Below are positions 59,701-64,000 of a stretch of 64,000 bases of DNA, piece by piece. How positions within the stretch are numbered: position 1 is the first letter of the stretch; every line of letters begins with the position of its first letter. Source of the DNA: an uncultured Lachnospiraceae bacterium (GTDB lineage Bacteria > Bacillota > Clostridia > Lachnospirales > Lachnospiraceae); assembly GCA_910587045.1 (NCBI GenBank), contig CAJULG010000001.1, positions 312,116 through 376,115 on the forward strand, in the 5' to 3' direction. Position numbers and translations under genes: made by a program. The notes beneath the pieces were generated by a model, which was not told the origin of the DNA, did not search any database, and worked only from the letters and a program-made list of their open reading frames with translations.

Positions 59701-62388
59701 TGCAACAGAATCAATAACACACCTTAGATTTTTATCCACTACTACAATATTTAATCCTCTATGGTTTTCAGAATAATCTACTCCATCCACAATAATCGTA
59801 GCTACATCCCCTTGCCGATAAGATCGACTAACTATTTTAACACTTCTGTCTGAAATCATTCCATTATAAGCAACCCGCTCTTCATTCTTACTTAGAATCT
59901 CTCTTACCATCTGTCCACCATCTATAACAAGAACATAGCTTTTCCAGTGCTTATTAATAAGAATTTCTCTGCAGCCTAGGGCTGTCATCCTTCCAGCAAT
60001 TTCCTCTTTTAATTCAAACCCTGGAGTATCTCGGACTGCAAGCAAGATTACTAATTCCTTCCTATAGCGGAAGAGCATATCCAAATATCCGTTAATTTCT
60101 GAAACTGTACAGAACAATCTCCCATTCAAAATGGCATTTATTTTTATATCTCTATAATAATCTTCTCTTTTTTGTAAATCCAATTTTCTATTTACAATAT
60201 CAACAGAAGAAAATGGCTTAGCCGAATGACGATTTATATCCACTGCTTCCAAAAGCCATTGTGCGCTATGCTTTCTCTCTTTTTCTAATAATTTATAACT
60301 TTCTGAAAAATCCAGATTATCTAATAAACTTTTTTTCGTCTCCTCAATTGAAGTAACTAAACGATCCATTAAATGAAGCTTACTTAAAATAGTGTAAAAC
60401 CGACTTGCCCCTCTGTTTTCATTTAATATTGCCACAAATGGAATTTGAAACAAAATAGCAAAACAAACACCATGATAAGAATCCGTTACAACAAAATCAC
60501 TATGAATTAGACTATATAACCGTTCTTCAATCTTTGCCTGTCGAAGTTCGTACATATATTTTTTCTGTTCTATCTTCAACTTCTCTTCATTGGGACGAAA
60601 CAGCATATCCCCGAATAGTTCTACTTCGCTGTTCATTTCTTCAGCGATATATTGCAGTATCTCGTTTTTTTGAGAATTTGGATCTAAAAGATATGCAAAT
60701 ATATGTGGAGTCTCTCTCTTTTCGCTTGTTTGCTCTGCCAGTCTGATAAAATGCTCTTTGTTACACAGAAAAATTGGATCTAATACCCATTCAGCATCAA
60801 TACCAAAGGTATCCTTTGCTAAATCCACTCCATCCACTTCTCTCACGGAAAAGGCATCAAATTTCTGCATATAATGTGCCATATCTGCTCGTTGCTCTTC
60901 TCTGCCCCAAAATACATGATGCCCAAAGGAAGCTGCATAAGCCACCTTTCTGTGATTATCGCTCACCCAATCAAGGGTAACCATTTCTCCAAATCTATAA
61001 TACAGGTCTGCATTAAAAAGCTGATCAGATCCTACCATAAAGGTTTCACAGACTTCATTCAATCTCCTCATTTCCTCTTTATTTTTTAATTCCAATCTTA
61101 ATGCATTCGATGGGTATGGGTTTTTCTCATACACAAGTTCGAATGGAATTGGCGCTCGTCCACAACTTCTTGGTCTGGAAATCAACATCACCTGATAGCC
61201 GGAATCGCTCAAAAATTTATATAATGCAAAATATGTCAGAGAGCCTCCAAAATTAATATAGATCGGAATTCCTACCAATCCAATATCAAAACGTTCTGCC
61301 CCATAACTCCATCTCACCAGTTCTGGAAACTTTCTCTTCTCCAAATTCTTAAAAAATTGGTTCCGAGAAATATGATTTCTGGGCGAACAAACCAGATTAC
61401 TATTTCCACTAATTACCGCATCAAGAGACGCCTTTTCCACTAATTTTGCCTTTCCAATTATTTTTTCAAAAAGCATCTTCCCTTTAGGATTATTAAGTAA
61501 AACCACACTGGTTCCTTTTCCATCATTCCATTCTGGTTTATATTTTCCAATTCCCCAGAAATCACCAATCGTAATATCTCCCTGTCTCGGCAACCTTGCA
61601 AATGGACAACTACCACAGGCCTCATTTCTATTTACCCCACACAAATAACTCCAAAAATATGTATCCTGTTCACAAGGCTCATTATATCGCCCTGTTTGCT
61701 CAAAATCTATAGTCATCGATGCATGCCAGCCATACTCCTTGTCTTTAAAACCCACATGCGTCATTTTTTTATTTCCATGTACATCTGAAAGATATTTCTT
61801 AAATGCTTTTACAGAAGGTATGCCATGACAGATAAGATCAACTGTAATCAGATTCTCATTTTTTCCTATCTCCCCCACATACGAATAAAGCCCGGCAATC
61901 TGACAGGGACAACCAGTAAAAAGAACCCTTCTATTTGCTTTCAGTTTCTCCAATACATCACAGTATATGTGATTTACATCACTCATAATATATTTCGACC
62001 CTCTTAACTTAGCAATATCCTTTTTATCTTCTATCAGGATATGTTGAGTTGTAAAATCCTCCCGATATGCTACTCCGACAACACAACCATGCTCTTCCAG
62101 AATTACATTTGCCAGACATTCAAATACTCCGCCGGAAGAAGATCGAATGCGTATATCATCCTCTGCCATAAAAGCATAGCAGTCAGGCTTCTCCTCATTA
62201 GAAAAGACAGGGTGGTTCACAGGGCAATAATCCCTGCATAAATTACAATCTACACAAAGTGTTTTATCTATTATCGGTTTATAGAAACCATCCTTATCCA
62301 ACTGCATTTTAATTGCATGATTTGAACAAATATCAGCACAGGCACCACATCCGGTACATTTTTTTGGCAATCCATGTTTCTTCATCAT
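56755..62388 (-). CDS. 1877-residue multidomain glycan protein (FeS/FrhB, pyruvyltransferase, ILEI-like, SGNH-like, CitC-like, epimerase)
   Basis: A single uninterrupted frame with apparently six functional modules. 1-60: two [4Fe-4S] clusters (CX2CX2CX3C at Cys11-21 and Cys45-55). About 70-340: FrhB-type coenzyme-F420-hydrogenase beta-like domain with GCPCQIAGL, DLICHGIPS and CGSCPFAR. About 367-700: polysaccharide pyruvyltransferase-like domain (MVGSDQLFNADL, DSYHGVCFAILFQIPF). About 740-900: two segments resembling ILEI/FAM3 domains (LLAVRDTPGFELKEEIAG and IIVDGVDYSENHRGLNIVVVD). About 955-1325: unrecognised Rossmann-like part then an SGNH/GDSL-like core (FGNSLCYGVG and YVDPYHLNAKGYEAIG). 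About 1380-1570: citrate-lyase-ligase-like nucleotidyltransferase (MNCNPFTLGHRYLIEEA). About 1571-1860: NAD-dependent epimerase (VLVLGGTRFMGIRLVEKLL). GAGGAGAAAGA precedes the ATG; the stop overlaps glf. AT-rich. Confidence 0.85.
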   Translation of the reverse strand: MMKKHGLPKKCTGCGACADICSNHAIKMQLDKDGFYKPIIDKTLCVDCNLCRDYCPVNHPVFSNEEKPDCYAFMAEDDIRIRSSSGGVFECLANVILEEHGCVVGVAYREDFTTQHILIEDKKDIAKLRGSKYIMSDVNHIYCDVLEKLKANRRVLFTGCPCQIAGLYSYVGEIGKNENLITVDLICHGIPSVKAFKKYLSDVHGNKKMTHVGFKDKEYGWHASMTIDFEQTGRYNEPCEQDTYFWSYLCGVNRNEACGSCPFARLPRQGDITIGDFWGIGKYKPEWNDGKGTSVVLLNNPKGKMLFEKIIGKAKLVEKASLDAVISGNSNLVCSPRNHISRNQFFKNLEKRKFPELVRWSYGAERFDIGLVGIPIYINFGGSLTYFALYKFLSDSGYQVMLISRPRSCGRAPIPFELVYEKNPYPSNALRLELKNKEEMRRLNEVCETFMVGSDQLFNADLYYRFGEMVTLDWVSDNHRKVAYAASFGHHVFWGREEQRADMAHYMQKFDAFSVREVDGVDLAKDTFGIDAEWVLDPIFLCNKEHFIRLAEQTSEKRETPHIFAYLLDPNSQKNEILQYIAEEMNSEVELFGDMLFRPNEEKLKIEQKKYMYELRQAKIEERLYSLIHSDFVVTDSYHGVCFAILFQIPFVAILNENRGASRFYTILSKLHLMDRLVTSIEETKKSLLDNLDFSESYKLLEKERKHSAQWLLEAVDINRHSAKPFSSVDIVNRKLDLQKREDYYRDIKINAILNGRLFCTVSEINGYLDMLFRYRKELVILLAVRDTPGFELKEEIAGRMTALGCREILINKHWKSYVLVIDGGQMVREILSKNEERVAYNGMISDRSVKIVSRSYRQGDVATIIVDGVDYSENHRGLNIVVVDKNLRCVIDSVAFDTHMKGIPCYREKKLCSTGMPEGKKEETHSNSTNEFNNTESRREKNDTLEDVHEIKKANEVFLHNAMVIAVSGGTAFDYYIDKGIRQIALYGTDLLTGFLWEQAYYKEIEIVELISDKERDINVRFPRAGNIHMKYMSLDEMKKLEVPILLAEGVFPLDLLNLRENGKSVERIGQLLYYSHLKHFLLDPLLNYKEKYPNIQLVICNMPAAGEIENKTEREKLLITSKVPGNITFEKVFQANGYDQEYMREVCQRMNIDHRLDCDFITPHIGKYVSCIEGYRLTTDSPVDFSNTIYTFGNSLCYGVGTHDECTISSVVQREINDYYDQEAPYSVLNCSNGGGLNAFQIWKSVQYHMPQNGDIIILIMNNFIDLFKEIYGTSFLWCDGKEVLNRPHNMGEIYVDPYHLNAKGYEAIGRLIASKLIQHHVLLSREKLNKINKINKINRNRLIPTMNLEMKEKEQWELETYIKEIQSFRNEESTGKRVGSIVMNCNPFTLGHRYLIEEARKQCDLLYIFIVEEDRSFFSFIDRIDLVRKGTNDLENVIVIPSGKFIISQTTFSGYFLKEQKRNVVIDPSDDVCIFGARIAPSLGINIRFVGDEPFDHITAQYNAAMKRLLPKYGIAFEMIKRKEVNGKPVSASQVRKLLKTKEFDLIRLIVPDSTFQFLQNRYRDSKNVLVLGGTRFMGIRLVEKLLKKNWFVTIATRGCHSDTFDNKVFRIILDRSNEASCKSALEGMKFDIVFDNTAYVSNPVKYVLTYIKCDHYIQISSVAVYQRHHLEMRETELDTRVLEFSWSDKELYGCGKRYAECAALQSFAAIPSSIVRIPFVVETEHLENEELNMRLFFIAEHIIQEKPMRIDSMNYSCAFVRTSEEADFLIYLAEHKLTGIYNFSSEGRISVGEIISYIEKKSGIQAIYQEDGDLCPFYAAHFGAEGVDGISYDLEKAKSTGFPVSRLNEWIYELLDGYIEELQKGKRETDYEV

Positions 62389-62403
62389 TCTTTCTCCTCT
62401 AAA

Positions 62404-64000
62404 TCAAATACCAAGATATTCTTTCCAGAATTCTATACTCATTATCTCATCTTTTCGCTTTTCATATTCTTTACAGACTTTGTCATAATATTTTCTCGTT
62501 TTCTGTACTAATTTCATATAAGCTTTCCCTAATGCTATCATTTCCTTCCTGCTATAATATGTTTCAAACCCCTTTTTACTTGTAATATCATAGTTTAATG
62601 CTCTCGAAGCATGATGGAAATAAGCAATATGCGGATTAATGACTGGTACAATAACTGTCCTGGTCACTTTTCCCAAAAAACCATTCAATGTAAGTTTTCG
62701 TCTCAATTGCTGTTTCCTACTTTCGCAAAATTGCAATGTCTTTTCATATTCCGGATAGGAAAATGCAATATCAAGTTCATCAACATACTGTAATCTGTAT
62801 CCATGTTCTATCACCCATTGATTTAATTCTTCTCCATCCTGATTCTTTAACCAGTCAATTCCTTTCATAAAATCATCTATTCCCTGCAAAAGCAACCATG
62901 CATTTTTATAACGAAGTGTAAAAACCTCATGAAAAAATTCCATGCGAAAATCTTTTATAAATTTTAATCTGTCATACGACAAATTACGAACTGCATTATC
63001 AATCAATCGATTTCTAAAAATGTAATAATACATAGCAGAATTGTATTTAAATTCAAAAGGTTCATGCCAGACACAAATTCCATTCACCAAAATTAATCGC
63101 GTCATATTTCGCAATCCATACTCAACATCATCACCACGAATGAAAATTGGAAGTGGTAAATTATCATCTCCTAATAAAAACATTGGAATTGTACAATACC
63201 ACCATGCGTTGAATTCAGCCTTTTCCTCAAATTCATTATATAGACAGGCATCTAAAGTCCTAAGATCGAGTCCTTGCTTCATACTAATCAGGTTTCCGTT
63301 ATTCCAAACAGCGCCAGCCTCTGTCTGATACCATTGATTATCTGTTCGTAGCATTGCCCCACCAATATAACTATCCTGATATTGTGGTTTTAATAGTGTT
63401 AGCAGTCTATATGTACGATAGATAGATTCAGGTTGAATAACTACATCATCATCCATCAGAATTACATGTGTTATTTTTTTATGAAATCGTTTCGCTTCAA
63501 TTAATCCTCTTGTAAATCCTCCGCTTCCTCCCAAATTCTTGTTTTGATAAACATGAATGTGTTCATGCTTTAACTGTGAAAGATCCAATGTGCCTCCATT
63601 ATCAGAGATTAGAATATCTAAATTGTGATATAGTTCAGAATTTGGATTTTCCAATAATTCTTTTCCTATCTGTTTCATGTTCTTATAAATGTACTTTTCT
63701 CTCTTAAAAGTACATATAATGATCGCTAATGCCACCAGTTTCTTCCGTTCTTCCGATTCTTCCGAAAAATAGTATCCCTCATGAAACTCTGATCCATCCT
63801 TAAGTGATGTTATACTAAAAGCATACATTCCCTGATCATATTCCGTATCGAATTTTATAAAAACCGTTTCTAATTTTCCCCTTGTATTAATATATTTTTC
63901 TCCAACAGTCTTTGAAAGAATCTGATTCACTTGCTTTTCTCTGTACAAAAGTGAGAGTCGGAATTTTCCTCTTACCATTATCGCCACACCCACATTACTA
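62404..64000 (-). CDS. GlfT2-like family 2 glycosyltransferase (partial at 5' end)
   Basis: At least 532 codons; the frame is open to the right edge, so the true start lies outside. N-terminal residues form a beta-rich segment (GKFRLSLLYREKQ, YDQGMYAFSITSLKDGSEF), then the GT-A core: AIIICTFKREKYI, ILISDNGGTLDL, NLGGSGGFTRGL and the metal-binding MDDDVVIQPESI, then WYCTIPMFLLGDDNLPLPIFI and the HEPFEFKY acceptor-site histidine. This architecture matches bacterial galactofuranosyltransferases of the GlfT2/GT2 group. It is 15 bases upstream of the 1877-residue gene, and glf follows, so GT-fusion-glf is a galactofuranose operon. A GTG at 63991-63993 exists but is probably internal. Confidence 0.88.
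   Translation of the reverse strand, partial: SNVGVAIMVRGKFRLSLLYREKQVNQILSKTVGEKYINTRGKLETVFIKFDTEYDQGMYAFSITSLKDGSEFHEGYYFSEESEERKKLVALAIIICTFKREKYIYKNMKQIGKELLENPNSELYHNLDILISDNGGTLDLSQLKHEHIHVYQNKNLGGSGGFTRGLIEAKRFHKKITHVILMDDDVVIQPESIYRTYRLLTLLKPQYQDSYIGGAMLRTDNQWYQTEAGAVWNNGNLISMKQGLDLRTLDACLYNEFEEKAEFNAWWYCTIPMFLLGDDNLPLPIFIRGDDVEYGLRNMTRLILVNGICVWHEPFEFKYNSAMYYYIFRNRLIDNAVRNLSYDRLKFIKDFRMEFFHEVFTLRYKNAWLLLQGIDDFMKGIDWLKNQDGEELNQWVIEHGYRLQYVDELDIAFSYPEYEKTLQFCESRKQQLRRKLTLNGFLGKVTRTVIVPVINPHIAYFHHASRALNYDITSKKGFETYYSRKEMIALGKAYMKLVQKTRKYYDKVCKEYEKRKDEIMSIEFWKEYLGI

Overview
The window reads as the chromosome of a Gram-positive, anaerobic, gut-type Clostridia, most likely Lachnospiraceae. 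This rests on the gene order of its core blocks, strong Firmicutes Shine-Dalgarno sequences (AGGAGG), a lipobox solute-binding protein, a sortase-anchored SpaA-type adhesin, ScpAB, IF-2/NusA and SRP blocks, and radical-SAM/FeS proteins. No rRNA, tRNA, CRISPR array or intact transposon was seen. Almost everything is on the minus strand. The plus-strand exceptions are the fructose PTS at the left edge, an amino-acid ABC transporter, a small CmpB-type membrane protein and a 35-residue toxin-like peptide.

Layout. 1-2063: end of fruK plus fruA (fructose PTS), closed by a terminator shared with the convergent adhesin. 2080-10386: a 2768-residue surface adhesin with about five N-terminal adhesive modules, 17 SpaA/CnaB-like modules and a PKTGD sorting signal. 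10707-16015: unknown membrane protein, gpsA, plsY, der and a DUF512 radical-SAM protein. 16086-16424: a compact locus resembling a type I toxin-antitoxin, with a peptide ORF, a convergent short RNA, a shared bidirectional terminator and homologous RNA 5' ends. 16474-27402: a long housekeeping block in the order known from Bacillus (ylxM-ffh-rpsP-khpA-rimM-trmD, then rplS-lepB-rbgA-lepB-rnhB-ylqG-ylqH-yraN-pgeF), interrupted by a structured intergenic repeat at 17733-18022. 27715-29968: plus-strand amino-acid ABC transporter whose end overlaps ribF. 29954-38080: the rimP-nusA-ylxR-ylxQ-infB-rbfA-nrnA-truB-ribF translation/transcription block.

38235-46520: zinc-ribbon membrane protein and a peptidoglycan/segregation block (two D-Ala-D-Ala carboxypeptidases, an L,D-transpeptidase, a metallophosphoesterase, scpA, scpB). 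46608-50924: pdp and deoB (nucleoside salvage), an AEC transporter and a CmpB-type protein. 50982-64000: a surface-polysaccharide region with a priming sugar transferase, a HAD-type protein and a PD-(D/E)XK transposase-family protein. It ends in a visibly AT-rich operon: a GlfT2-like glycosyltransferase running off the window, a 1877-residue six-part fusion protein, and UDP-galactopyranose mutase.

The two most unusual items are the 1877-residue fusion (FeS/FrhB, pyruvyltransferase, ILEI/FAM3-like, SGNH-like, citrate-lyase-ligase-like nucleotidyltransferase, NAD-epimerase) embedded in a galactofuranose operon, and the toxin-antitoxin-like locus at about 16.1-16.4 kb. Domain names rest on motif recognition by eye; no database search was possible.
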